Shown here piece after piece: positions 38,750 to 48,579 of a stretch of DNA of 64,000 bases. Each line of letters begins with the position of its first letter. The first letter of the stretch is position 1. The notes beneath the pieces were generated by a model. That model was given only the letters and a program-made list of their open reading frames with translations, was not told where the DNA came from and searched no databases. The position numbers and the translations under genes were made by a program. This stretch comes from Alphaproteobacteria bacterium. GTDB lineage: Bacteria > Pseudomonadota > Alphaproteobacteria > Sphingomonadales > Kordiimonadaceae. The stretch spans positions 1 to 64,000 of the forward strand of contig JABXIS010000026.1 of NCBI GenBank assembly GCA_013372975.1, written 5' to 3'.

Positions 38750-38868
38750 TGCCATGGACAACGAGATCCAGCACTGATGCGAAGGGAGATAGGAAGGCCA
38801 ACAACAGAGGCGAACACCAGAGGGTGCGCCGACGCGGCCGTTGAAAGGTTGGGAACCAGGAGGAAAAA

Positions 38869-41436
38869 ATGAGTTTCACCAAACGTACACTTTACCGCTC
38901 GGTAAGTGCTATTGCCCTGGCTGGCATGGCCGCGAGCGCCCAGGCTCAGGAGAGCCAGGATTCCTCAATGGAGGAATTTGAAGAGATTACCATCACAGGC
39001 ATTCGTGGTGCGTTGCGCCAAAGCCTCGAAGTGAAGCGCAACAGCAATGCCATTGTTGACGCAATTTCTTCAGAAGATATCGGTAAGTTTCCTGATAAGA
39101 ACGTTGCAGAATCCCTGCAGCGTATTTCTGGTGTTACGATCCAGCGTCAGTTTGGTGAAGGCCAGGCAGTGGCAATTCGCGGCGCCAGCCAGAATATGAC
39201 CCTGACGACATTGAACGGCCAGAATGTTGCCTCTACTGGTTGGTTCGTGTTTGAGCCAGCACGCCGTAGCTTCAACTATTCGCTGCTGCCGTCCGAACTT
39301 GTTGGCAACATCGAAGTTTACAAGTCCTCCCAGGCTGACCTAGTTGAAGGTGGTGTTGGTGGTTCGGTTGTGATCAACACACGTAAGCCGCTTGAGATGG
39401 ATGAGCTGTCAATCTACGGGTCTGTTGAAGGGTCACACACCAACGACAGCGACCAGATCGATCCGCAGCTTTCCGGCCTTGTGAGCTGGAAAAACGAGGC
39501 TGGTAATCTGGGTGTTCTTCTGTCTGGTGTATACCAGCGCCGTCAGTTGCAGCGCCAGGGTAACGAAGCATTCTGGGAATGGGGTGCTGGCCCTGTTGGC
39601 TTCGAGCAGGATCGTAAGCGTCGTGCGTTCAACGCCACGCTTCAGTTTGAGCCAAGTGAAAACCTGACCATGACGGCCAATTATGTCGATATGGAGATGC
39701 GCGCAGACAACACAAACTATGCACTGTGGCTAACACAAGGTAACACGTCCTGGTCTGGCATCGATGTACCTGAAAGCGACAAGATCAACGGTACGCCAGT
39801 GCGCGGCCCGCTGAATGTTGCCTACTATCAGGCCCGTCCACGTGAAGCGACAATGAAGTCCAAAGTTTACGATTTCGATGCCGAGTATCGTGGCGACGGC
39901 TATCAGGTTGATTTCCAGATTGGTAAAACAACCTCATCGGGTGGCACAGACTTCGAAATGGTTCTCGAAGATGGCACTGGCGGCACAGCGATCCCGAACG
40001 GCACTTATGATTTCTCTGGCGGTGGCCAGACGTGGAATACAGGTTCTTTCGATATCACGTCCTACGATCCAGGCAGCCTTGTGATGGGTACTGGCTCGGC
40101 ATTTAACAAAACGCCGAAAACAGACGAAGAGTTCTACGGCCAGATGGACGTTGAGTATGATGTTGACTGGGGCATGGTGAAATCCATCAAAACCGGTTTC
40201 CGTTATGCTGATCACAATACCACAAGCCGTCAATTCACGCTGGACCAGGCTGCGGGCTTTGATCCACGTATCGCTACCAGCGGATTGACCCAGGGCCTGA
40301 TCGATGTTGGTGCAGGGGATTATCAGATCCTGCGTGTTGACGCTGATGCCCTTAAGGATTGGGCGAAAGCTTCCATCACCGGCGAAACAGAGATTTTGGG
40401 TGCCTATTCCGAAATCGATGAAACCAACACGGCTGCCTATGTGATGGCAACTTTTGAAGGGGACGGTTTCCGCGGTAACGCCGGTGTCCGTTACGTGCAT
40501 ACAAGTGCAACATCCACATACTATGTGAACGGCGAGCTTCAGGACACCAACGCGAAATACTCGCAGTGGCTTCCAAGCTTCAACGTTGCAATGGATCTGT
40601 CTGACGATGTGGTCCTGCGGGCATCTGCTGCACGGGTAATGACGCGCCCACAATATGTGGACATGTATGTGAACCCCAACGTGAACGGCGCAAACGATGA
40701 CCTGCCAGACAACCAGTTCTGGATTGTTGGTAACGTTGGCTTGCGTCCGTTTATCTCGGATCAGTTTGACCTTGGTGTTGAATATTACTTCGCAGAAGGC
40801 TCGATCCTGTCAGCAACATTCTTCCTCAAGGATGTGAAGAACTTCGTTTCCCGGACAGAATATCACGCTGACACCAACGAGATTAATTTCCCGGGCGTGA
40901 TGCGCGATGATGAAATTCCGTTTGGCTGGACTGTGCAGGAACTGATCAACGGCAATTCCGCTGCGATCAAGGGCCTCGAGCTCCAGTATCAGCAGGAATT
41001 TGCGAACGGTTTCGGTACCATCCTGAACTATACCTACACGGATAGTGCCGCTGACGATGACAGCACGTTCCCGGACGGTAATGCTGTGTTGTCTGATGCA
41101 TCCAAGCACTCGTTCAACGCAACAGCTTATTATGAAAGCGATAGCTTCCAGGCACGTGTGTCATACAACTACCGTAGCAAATACATGCTTCGTGAAGTAG
41201 GTGCCTACGGCAACCGCCTGCACAAGCCATACGGTTCCGTGGATATGAGTGCGTCCTATCGGATTACGGATCAGATCTCTGTGAATCTGGATGTGAACAA
41301 CCTGTTCCAGAAGAGTGCGAAGCAGTTCGGTAACAATGCAACGCCAACGCCGAACAGCGGCTTCACTGGTGGATTCCCGCTGTATGAATATGAAATGCCT
41401 CGCCGGATTACTGCGGGCGTGAGCTTCAAATACTAG
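38869..41436 (+). CDS. TonB-dependent receptor (carbohydrate-locus type)
   Basis: Signal peptide; ITITGIRGALRQSLEVKRNSNAIVDAISSEDIGKFPDKNVAESLQRISGVTIQR plug; C-terminal aromatic beta-strand GVSFKY. Confidence 0.93.
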   Translation: MSFTKRTLYRSVSAIALAGMAASAQAQESQDSSMEEFEEITITGIRGALRQSLEVKRNSNAIVDAISSEDIGKFPDKNVAESLQRISGVTIQRQFGEGQAVAIRGASQNMTLTTLNGQNVASTGWFVFEPARRSFNYSLLPSELVGNIEVYKSSQADLVEGGVGGSVVINTRKPLEMDELSIYGSVEGSHTNDSDQIDPQLSGLVSWKNEAGNLGVLLSGVYQRRQLQRQGNEAFWEWGAGPVGFEQDRKRRAFNATLQFEPSENLTMTANYVDMEMRADNTNYALWLTQGNTSWSGIDVPESDKINGTPVRGPLNVAYYQARPREATMKSKVYDFDAEYRGDGYQVDFQIGKTTSSGGTDFEMVLEDGTGGTAIPNGTYDFSGGGQTWNTGSFDITSYDPGSLVMGTGSAFNKTPKTDEEFYGQMDVEYDVDWGMVKSIKTGFRYADHNTTSRQFTLDQAAGFDPRIATSGLTQGLIDVGAGDYQILRVDADALKDWAKASITGETEILGAYSEIDETNTAAYVMATFEGDGFRGNAGVRYVHTSATSTYYVNGELQDTNAKYSQWLPSFNVAMDLSDDVVLRASAARVMTRPQYVDMYVNPNVNGANDDLPDNQFWIVGNVGLRPFISDQFDLGVEYYFAEGSILSATFFLKDVKNFVSRTEYHADTNEINFPGVMRDDEIPFGWTVQELINGNSAAIKGLELQYQQEFANGFGTILNYTYTDSAADDDSTFPDGNAVLSDASKHSFNATAYYESDSFQARVSYNYRSKYMLREVGAYGNRLHKPYGSVDMSASYRITDQISVNLDVNNLFQKSAKQFGNNATPTPNSGFTGGFPLYEYEMPRRITAGVSFKY

Positions 41437-41456
41437 ATTACGGCTGAAAAATATGG

Positions 41457-41481
41457 AAAAGGGGAGTCTTTCTCCCCTTTT
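41457..41481. terminator. Rho-independent terminator
   Basis: AAAAGGGGAG-TCTTT-CTCCCCTTTT perfect 10-bp stem. Confidence 0.8.
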
Positions 41482-41543
41482 CTTGCAAATGCGATATAAG
41501 GGGGCCGGAACCTTTATTGCATTTCTATTGTGGAGCGTAAAAC

Positions 41544-42263
41544 GTGACAAAGATTGTACCCGTCGTAGTGGAAAATCATGCGGACCTGAAGATGAAGGCT
41601 GCTGTTGATTTCTCGCGACTTGAAAAAGATCATATCCTTCCGATCGTAGCGCACGAGTTCATCTCTGTAGCGAACGACGCACCGGTTATATTTATCAAAC
41701 ATGAAGAAACTGGCCGTTTTGTGCCGGCCGCCCTTCTGGGCCTGAAGCCTGGCGAGAACCTGATTGTTTCCAAGGATGGCACCTGGACCGCACAATATGT
41801 GCCGGGCATCGTTGCCACTTATCCTTTCCGCCTGATGTCCAGCGAACATGATCAAACGCAGCTGATCATGGCGATTGATGAAGATGCTGATTGCCTGTCC
41901 CGTGACGAGGGCATTCCGCTGTTTGACGAAAACGGCAAGGAAACAGAGTTTATGCAGAATCGCGAAGTGGCGGTTCAAACCTATTTCGAGCACAATCAGG
42001 TAACTGACGGTTTTATCCGTATTCTGACCGAGCTTGAGCTCCTGAACGAGCGTACGCTGACAGTGGAAGCCGGTGGCGACAAGATCAACCTCAATGGTAT
42101 CTACGCCATCGACGAAGTGAAATTGAACACCTTGCCAGATGACAAATTCAGTGATCTGCGCCAGCGCGGTTTCCTGCCTGCGATCTACGCTCACCTTATT
42201 TCGCTTAACCAGATCCGTCGCCTAGGCCTCCTTTACAGCCAACGGCACGAAAGCGAGGCATAA
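41544..42263 (+). CDS. SapC family protein
   Basis: LEKDHILPIVAHEFISVANDAPVIFIKHEETGRFVPAALLGLKPGENLIVSKDGTWTAQYVPGIVATYPFRL. Confidence 0.85.
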   Translation: MTKIVPVVVENHADLKMKAAVDFSRLEKDHILPIVAHEFISVANDAPVIFIKHEETGRFVPAALLGLKPGENLIVSKDGTWTAQYVPGIVATYPFRLMSSEHDQTQLIMAIDEDADCLSRDEGIPLFDENGKETEFMQNREVAVQTYFEHNQVTDGFIRILTELELLNERTLTVEAGGDKINLNGIYAIDEVKLNTLPDDKFSDLRQRGFLPAIYAHLISLNQIRRLGLLYSQRHESEA

Positions 42264-43843
42264 TGGCAGCAGGTGGCGGGCATGATATAGAAATCAAGCA
42301 TGTGTTGGTCGTCGGCGGTGGAACCGCCGGCTGGCTGACAGCCTGTCACCTGGCGAAAAGCTTAAGGGCCGCGGACGCCGATGGCGTCCGGGTCACTTTG
42401 GTGGAATCGGCCGATATTCCCACCATCGGCGTTGGCGAGGGCACTGTGCCTGCCATCCGCAAAAGTTTGCAGCACCTTGGCATTGATGAAGCCGATTTCG
42501 TGCGTGAATGCGATGTTACTTTCAAACAAAGCATCAAGTTTGTGGATTGGCTGCATACACCCAATGGTACCAGCCACTATTATCACCATGTTTTCGATTA
42601 TCCGCTTCAGAACCAATTTGACCTCACGCCCTATTGGTTGATGGGCGATGCGGAGAACGGATCCTATGCGGATTCAGTGTCCGTGCAGGGACAGTTGTGT
42701 GATCGGGGTCTCGGGCCCAAACTGATGACTGACAGGCAGTATGAGGGGCAGGCCTCCTACGCCTACCATCTGGATGCTGCCAAACTGGCCGCTTTCCTCA
42801 CCCGTCATGCGACCGAAAAGCTGGGTGTTGAACACAGGTTGGCTAACGTTACGGATGTGAAACTATCTGGTGATGGTGGGATTGAAGCCGTTGTGACAGA
42901 TGCCTTTGGCGATATGAAGGCTGACCTGTTTGTGGATTGCACCGGTTTTTCATCCCTTCTTCTGGGCCAGACACTTGGCGTGGATTTCATCGACAAGCGC
43001 GATACCCTGTTTGTAGATCATGCGATCGCGGCGCAGGTGCCATACGGCTCCGACGATGCACCAATCCCCTGTCATACAATCTCTGCCGCCAGGGAAGCTG
43101 GCTGGATCTGGGATATTGGCCTGTCGGCACGGCGCGGCACGGGCTATGTCTATGCCGAAAAATATACCGACCATGACCGAGCCGAGCAGGTGCTCAGGGA
43201 TTATCTGCGCGAAAGCATTGGTGACAAAGCTGACGATGTTGCGTGCCGCCGTATTCCCATGCGTATCGGCTACCGCGAAAATTTCTGGGAAAAAAACTGT
43301 GTCGCCATTGGCATGAGCCAGGGCTTTGTAGAGCCCCTCGAGGCCACCGGGCTTCTGGTGTTTGATGCCACGGCCAAAATGCTGGCTGATCAGTTCCCGC
43401 CAACTATGGCTTCCATGCCGGCACTGGCGAAACGCTTCAATGAGCGCGTGCGTCACGCATGGGACAAGGTAATTGATTTCATCAAGCTGCATTATTGCCT
43501 GTCAGGCCGTGATGACAGTGATTTCTGGCGCGATAACCGGCGTGAAGACACGCTGCCTGATAGCCTGCGCGAAAACCTTGAGCTTTGGCGCGCACAGGTG
43601 CCCAGCGTTTATGACTTCCCTAACAAGTTCGAAGTCTTTGGTGTCGAGAATTATCTCTATGTTCTCTATGGCATGGGATTTCCAACCAACATGGCTCCGC
43701 TCAAAAGCCGGTATGCCGAAGGCGCCAATGCCCGTGCTGACTTCGCCTATATCCGCGAGATGACAGAGCGTGTGGCGGGTGGACTGTTGCCACACCGGCA
43801 GCTTCTCGACCGCATTAAACAACACGGCATCCAGAAGGTGTAA
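42263..43843 (+). CDS. Tryptophan 7-halogenase-like flavoprotein (paralogue 1)
   Basis: VLVVGGGTAGWLTACHLAKSL; GVGEGTVPAIRKSLQHLGIDEADFVRECDVTFKQSIKFVDW; GWIWDIGLSARRGTGYVY; GFVEPLEATGL. Confidence 0.87.
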   Translation: MAAGGGHDIEIKHVLVVGGGTAGWLTACHLAKSLRAADADGVRVTLVESADIPTIGVGEGTVPAIRKSLQHLGIDEADFVRECDVTFKQSIKFVDWLHTPNGTSHYYHHVFDYPLQNQFDLTPYWLMGDAENGSYADSVSVQGQLCDRGLGPKLMTDRQYEGQASYAYHLDAAKLAAFLTRHATEKLGVEHRLANVTDVKLSGDGGIEAVVTDAFGDMKADLFVDCTGFSSLLLGQTLGVDFIDKRDTLFVDHAIAAQVPYGSDDAPIPCHTISAAREAGWIWDIGLSARRGTGYVYAEKYTDHDRAEQVLRDYLRESIGDKADDVACRRIPMRIGYRENFWEKNCVAIGMSQGFVEPLEATGLLVFDATAKMLADQFPPTMASMPALAKRFNERVRHAWDKVIDFIKLHYCLSGRDDSDFWRDNRREDTLPDSLRENLELWRAQVPSVYDFPNKFEVFGVENYLYVLYGMGFPTNMAPLKSRYAEGANARADFAYIREMTERVAGGLLPHRQLLDRIKQHGIQKV

Positions 43844-43846
43844 TCG

Positions 43847-45364
43847 ATGGTTGAGATGGCGAAAAAATCCATGGTGATTGTGGGTGGTGGGTCTGCCGGA
43901 TGGATGACGGCGATTTACCTCAATCGTCTGTTCAATCACACGGAAAAGAATTTCGACATCACGGTGATCGAAAGCCCTGATATCGGCATTATTGGTGTGG
44001 GTGAAGCCACTGTACACAGCGTGCGCTTCTTCTTTGCGGCCATGGGCCTTGATGAAGCTGAATTGATGCGCGAGACAAATGCCACGTTCAAAACCGGGAT
44101 CATGTTCCGCAACTGGATGAAACCGGTGGCGGGTGAAACGCACGAATATTTCCACCCGTTTGAACATCAGCGCCTTGGCCGCGTACTGGATATCTCCAGC
44201 CTCTGGTTCCTGTCTGACAGGCCTACGCGCGAGCGCTATGATGAAGGCGTGTGCCTGTCGGCTGAGCTGATCAAACATGGCCATGGCCCGAAGGGCGCCA
44301 ATTCGCCTGCCTATCAGGGCGTGGTGCCCTATGGCTATCATATCGATGCCATGCTCCTGGCGCGGTATCTGCGCAAAAAGGCGGTCGAGGCGGGTGTGAA
44401 GCATGTGGAAGCCACCATCGCGGACGCGACAGTGGAAGGCGAAAACATCACGGCTGTGCACACAACCGAAGGCGAAAGCTTCACGGCTGATTTCTTTGTG
44501 GATTGCACAGGCTTCCGTGGGCTTCTGATCGACAAGGTGCGTGCTGACAATTGGGACAGCTTCGAGGATGCGCTGCCATGCAACCGTGCGGTCGCACTGC
44601 AGCGGGAGCTTGAAGAAGGCGAGGCGCCAAATCCTTACACGGTGGCAACGGCATTATCGAACGGCTGGGCCTGGCAGATCGATCTCGTGAACCGGCAGGG
44701 CACCGGATATGTGTATGATGGCAACCGCATGTCGGAAGACGAAGCAGAGGCCGAGCTGCGCGCGTTCCTTGGGCCGGAATCCAAAGTGCTCAAGTGCACG
44801 CACCTGAAGATGAAAGTGGGCTGCCGGAAAGAATTCTGGGTCGGGAACGTGCTTGCCACAGGGCTGGCGGGCGGCTTTATCGAACCGCTGGAGAGCACAG
44901 GCCTGCATCTGATCAATCTGGCGGCAGGCCTGATGGGCACCCATCTGGCGGCCGAACAGCCTGGGCAGGATAACCGCGATAGCTTCAATCGCCTGATGCG
45001 CGGTTTCTATCAGGACCTGAAGCAATTTATCGTGCTGCACTATTGCCTAACCAACCGGGATGACAGCGAGTTTTGGCGCGCCGCACCCGCGACCGTGGAG
45101 CACACGCCGTGGCTGAATGCCCAGCTTGAGATATGGAAGCACAAGGTGTGCGAATATCACGATCTGGCGGGTGCTTTCTCGACCACCTTCACGGACGAGA
45201 ATTACCGCTACATCCTTTATGGCATGCAGCATGTGCCCAAGCTTGGCCTTGTGGCAGACCAGACAGAATCAAATCGTATGTTCGCAGAGCTCGCGCGCAT
45301 GCAGGAGAACGCTTGCAAGATAACCATGCCGCACGCTGATTATCTTGCGCGAATGAATACATAA
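43847..45364 (+). CDS. Tryptophan halogenase-like flavoprotein (paralogue 2)
   Basis: MVIVGGGSAGWMTAIYLNRLF; GVGEATVHSVRFFFAAMG; ATFKTGIMFRNW; GWAWQIDLVNRQGTGYVY; GFIEPLESTGLHLI. Confidence 0.87.
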   Translation: MVEMAKKSMVIVGGGSAGWMTAIYLNRLFNHTEKNFDITVIESPDIGIIGVGEATVHSVRFFFAAMGLDEAELMRETNATFKTGIMFRNWMKPVAGETHEYFHPFEHQRLGRVLDISSLWFLSDRPTRERYDEGVCLSAELIKHGHGPKGANSPAYQGVVPYGYHIDAMLLARYLRKKAVEAGVKHVEATIADATVEGENITAVHTTEGESFTADFFVDCTGFRGLLIDKVRADNWDSFEDALPCNRAVALQRELEEGEAPNPYTVATALSNGWAWQIDLVNRQGTGYVYDGNRMSEDEAEAELRAFLGPESKVLKCTHLKMKVGCRKEFWVGNVLATGLAGGFIEPLESTGLHLINLAAGLMGTHLAAEQPGQDNRDSFNRLMRGFYQDLKQFIVLHYCLTNRDDSEFWRAAPATVEHTPWLNAQLEIWKHKVCEYHDLAGAFSTTFTDENYRYILYGMQHVPKLGLVADQTESNRMFAELARMQENACKITMPHADYLARMNT

Positions 45365-45427
45365 CCCCAGGTGTGCCGCCGCGGGCCAATGTGTTCGCGA
45401 GCGGCTCTTGGTGGTGTCGCCAGTTTC

Positions 45428-45580
45428 GGAAGCAATAGGCTTCCACCAGCATGGCAGCGGACCCGGGCTCGGTTAACCTCCCGTCCGGGTCCACTTTCCA
45501 GCTCAGTCCCTTTGGGGCTGAATATTGGGGAACTGGGGCGGCGCAGATCAGAGATTTTCTGTGTCCGCCCCACTTTTTTT
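45428..45580 (+). ncRNA. Four consecutive hairpins ending in an intrinsic terminator; structured intergenic RNA candidate
   Basis: GGAAGC-AATAG-GCTTCC (45428-45444); GGACCCGG...CCGGGTCC (45459-45492); TCAGTCCC-TTT-GGGGCTGA (45503-45521); GGGGCGG...CCGCCCC (45535-45571) followed by T7 (45574-45580). Confidence 0.5.
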
Positions 45581-45666
45581 GTTCCCCGCTTATACATAAT
45601 CCGGGCCGGGGAGGCCAGAGGAAGAGGCCGCGCGAACGGCGAGGCCCAGGTAAAGGGTGGAGATCT

Positions 45667-47955
45667 ATGGTCAAGAGTAAGCTGATTGGGCTGGTTGCAG
45701 GCGCCTGCGCATTGATGGTGTCGGCATGTGAAGACGCGAAGGTTACCCCCATTGCTGGTCCCCCAGTTCGGGTGATCCCGAACCCGGCGCTGGTGATTTC
45801 CGTGGGCGGCACTTTTGCGGTGCAGCATGGCACGGCAGTGTCTGTGCCCGAGGGGGAGGAAGCGCTGCGGGAACAGTTTATTGAATGGGCCGACCGTTTC
45901 TCAGACCTGAAATTGGGCGAGGGTGATGGCGCAGATATCCGTTTTATCAATGACACCAGCATTGAAGGCACTGAGGCCTACAGGATCGATGTGACGGCTG
46001 AGGGTGTGATTGTCAGCGCCAGCACGCCAGCGGGCCGCTTTTATGGCGCCATGACGCTGTTGCAGATGCTGGATGGGGCCGAGAAGGGCCTGCTGCCCAT
46101 CGGCATCATCAAAGACAAGCCCCGGCTTCAATGGCGCGGTGCCATGCTGGATGTGGCGCGGCATTTCCGCACCAAGGAATTCATCAAGGAATTCCTCGAT
46201 GTGATGGCGCTTCACAAGATGAATGTGTTCCATTGGCACATGACAGACGATCAGGCTTGGCGGCTGGAAATCAAGAAATACCCCAAGTTGACGGAAGTGG
46301 GCGGGTGTCGCGTGCCGGCGGGTGATGGCCCGCAGGCTGATGTGGATGAAAGCACCGGTGAAGCGCGGCTTTATTGCGGATATTACACGCAGGATGATGT
46401 GCGCGAGATTGTGGCTTATGCCGCCGAACGTCACATCACTGTGTTGCCGGAAGTGGATTTGCCGGGCCACGCCACGGCAGCAATCAAGGCCTATCCGGAA
46501 CTGGGTACCGCGGCCCTTGATGGCGACATGGCCGATTGGGGCATCTTCCAGAACACTTTCAATCTTGAAGAGGGTACCATCAAGTTCCTTGAGGATGTGA
46601 TGGATGAAACCCTGGAGCTGTTTCCAACCGAGTTTGTGCATATCGGCGGTGACGAGGTGGCCACAAAACAGTGGGAAAATTCACCCCGCATCAAGGAACG
46701 CATGGCCAAGCTGGGCATTCACGACAGTCACGGCATTCAGGCTTATTTCACCCGCCATTTTGCAAACTATCTGGATGAGCGCGGACGCCGTTTGATCGGC
46801 TGGGACGAAATCCTCGAAGGCGGGTCCATCGGCAATTCGGCGATTATGTCATGGCGCGGCACCAAAGGTGGGGTGGCCGCTGCCAAGGAAGGCCGCCAGG
46901 TGGTGATGGCGCCTTCCAGCATCTATTATTCAGATTACCGACAGTCTGACAGCCGGTACGAACCGCCAGGGCGCGAACATATCCAGACGCTTGAGGATGT
47001 GTATGCGTTCGAACCGGTGTCGGAAGAGCTGACAGCAGAAGAGCAGAAAGCCATTTTGGGCGCGCAAATGACCGTGTTTTCCGAACATATGCGTACGGAG
47101 GAACGGGTTGAACATATGGCCTTCCCACGCTTGATCGCGGTGGCTGAAAGTGTTTGGGCGCGGCCGTCCAACAAGGATTTCAACTGGTTTGTTTCCCGCC
47201 TGATGCCGCATCTGTCGCGGGTAAAGGCGCTGGGCGTCAAGCCGGCCGATAGCGCGTTCGCCCCCAAGATTGTTGTCACCCGTGTGGCGGGTGAGGAACG
47301 GGTGATTGAGATATCCAATCAGGTGGGGCAGGGCGATATTCGCTATACGCTGGATGGCAGTGTGCCTTCAGCAAGTTCTGAGCTGGCGGGCGGCCCGATT
47401 GTTGCCACAGCTGATCAAACCGTCAAGGCGGTGACCTTCCATAAGGAGGCTCCAATTTCTGGCATGCGCACACAGGCGCTGGACCGTATCAGCCTGTCGG
47501 AACGCACGGGTGATGAGATGGAATTGTGTTCCAAATGGCTGTCGATCAAGCTGGATGATGATTTCCCGCGCGACGGTGACCGTGCCGCATTGATGGTGGA
47601 TATTGTCAAGCCTTGCTGGCTGTATGATGCGCCTGACCTTGATGGTGTAACCGGCATCGAAGTGGTGGTGGGCAACTTGCCTTATAATTTCCAGATCGGG
47701 GACCAGATCAATGATGTGCAGCTGAAGGCACCACAAACCGAAGCAGGCGAGATTGTGGTTTATAAAAACAGCTGTGATGCGGGCGAGGAAATCACCCGCC
47801 TGCCGCTCGCGCCAGCGCTTGAAAGCTATGGCCTGACCACACTGAAGGCCGCTTTGCCATCGGTTTCGGACGCCGAAAAGCTGTGTTTCCATGTGGCGGC
47901 AAGCCACTATGAGCCCCTGTGGGCGATTGACCGCGTGCGATTAATTTCAAAGTAG
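45667..47955 (+). CDS. Beta-N-acetylhexosaminidase (GH20), lipoprotein
   Basis: MVKSKLIGLVAGACALMVSACEDAK lipobox; MLDVARHFRTKEFIKEFLDVMALHKMNVFHWHMTDDQAWRLEIKKYPKL; FVHIGGDEVATKQW (catalytic D-E). Confidence 0.92.
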   Translation: MVKSKLIGLVAGACALMVSACEDAKVTPIAGPPVRVIPNPALVISVGGTFAVQHGTAVSVPEGEEALREQFIEWADRFSDLKLGEGDGADIRFINDTSIEGTEAYRIDVTAEGVIVSASTPAGRFYGAMTLLQMLDGAEKGLLPIGIIKDKPRLQWRGAMLDVARHFRTKEFIKEFLDVMALHKMNVFHWHMTDDQAWRLEIKKYPKLTEVGGCRVPAGDGPQADVDESTGEARLYCGYYTQDDVREIVAYAAERHITVLPEVDLPGHATAAIKAYPELGTAALDGDMADWGIFQNTFNLEEGTIKFLEDVMDETLELFPTEFVHIGGDEVATKQWENSPRIKERMAKLGIHDSHGIQAYFTRHFANYLDERGRRLIGWDEILEGGSIGNSAIMSWRGTKGGVAAAKEGRQVVMAPSSIYYSDYRQSDSRYEPPGREHIQTLEDVYAFEPVSEELTAEEQKAILGAQMTVFSEHMRTEERVEHMAFPRLIAVAESVWARPSNKDFNWFVSRLMPHLSRVKALGVKPADSAFAPKIVVTRVAGEERVIEISNQVGQGDIRYTLDGSVPSASSELAGGPIVATADQTVKAVTFHKEAPISGMRTQALDRISLSERTGDEMELCSKWLSIKLDDDFPRDGDRAALMVDIVKPCWLYDAPDLDGVTGIEVVVGNLPYNFQIGDQINDVQLKAPQTEAGEIVVYKNSCDAGEEITRLPLAPALESYGLTTLKAALPSVSDAEKLCFHVAASHYEPLWAIDRVRLISK

Positions 47956-47978
47956 GGTGATAAACCAATCTAATGGAA

Positions 47979-48007
47979 GGGCCGCGCATTTTGTCGCGGC
48001 CTTTTTT
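47979..48007 (+). terminator. Rho-independent terminator
   Basis: GGCCGCG-CATTTTGT-CGCGGCC followed by T6. Confidence 0.85.
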
Positions 48008-48066
48008 CTTGGGGCTTTGGGCATCCGGGCGTATAGAGGGGCACGTTTTATCTGAAGGATCATACC

Positions 48067-48405
48067 ATGAGCGATTTTCCCCCCTGCCCGAAATGCACCA
48101 GCCCCTATGCCTATGAAGACGGCGCTTTGCTGATCTGCCCTGAATGCGCACATGAATGGTCCCCCACGGCGGACGCGGCGGCAGCTGAGGCAAACGCGGT
48201 ACGTGATGCGGTGGGCAATATCTTGCAGGACGGTGACGATGTAACCGTGATCAAGGACCTGAAGGTGAAGGGTTCCTCTTCCACCGTGAAGGTTGGCACC
48301 AAGGTGAAGGGCATCCGTCTTGTGGATGGCGACCATGATATTGATTGCAAGATCCCCGGCATCGGCCAGATGGGCCTCAAATCCCAATTCGTGAAGAAGA
48401 TTTAA
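48067..48405 (+). CDS. yjdM: Zinc-ribbon PhnA/YjdM family protein
   Basis: [31 protein letters not shown]...[56 protein letters not shown]. Confidence 0.92.
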   Translation: MSDFPPCPKCTSPYAYEDGALLICPECAHEWSPTADAAAAEANAVRDAVGNILQDGDDVTVIKDLKVKGSSSTVKVGTKVKGIRLVDGDHDIDCKIPGIGQMGLKSQFVKKI

Positions 48406-48410
48406 GTTTC

Positions 48411-48506
48411 ATGTTTAAAGACAAGGATCTTAAGAAGGCGCTGTACCTTGTTCTTGTCATTGGTGGACTATTTATTCTCAAAGTTTGCCTGAAGCATTAT
48501 TGTTAA
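48411..48506 (+). CDS. Candidate 31-aa single-TM micropeptide
   Basis: My translation: MFKDKDLKKALYLVLVIGGLFILKVCLKHYC*; 6 nt after yjdM stop and directly before a terminator; below the ORF-track size cutoff. Confidence 0.5.
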   Translation: MFKDKDLKKALYLVLVIGGLFILKVCLKHYC

Positions 48507-48510
48507 TTAA

Positions 48511-48538
48511 AAGGCCGCGACATTTGCCGCGGCCTTTG
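48511..48538. terminator. Bidirectional rho-independent terminator
   Basis: AAAGGCCGCG-ACATTTGC-CGCGGCCTTT perfect 10-bp stem between convergent genes. Confidence 0.85.
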
Positions 48539-48579
48539 TGTTTGGGAAATGAAGATAAATCTTTCCCGCTGTCGAACTG

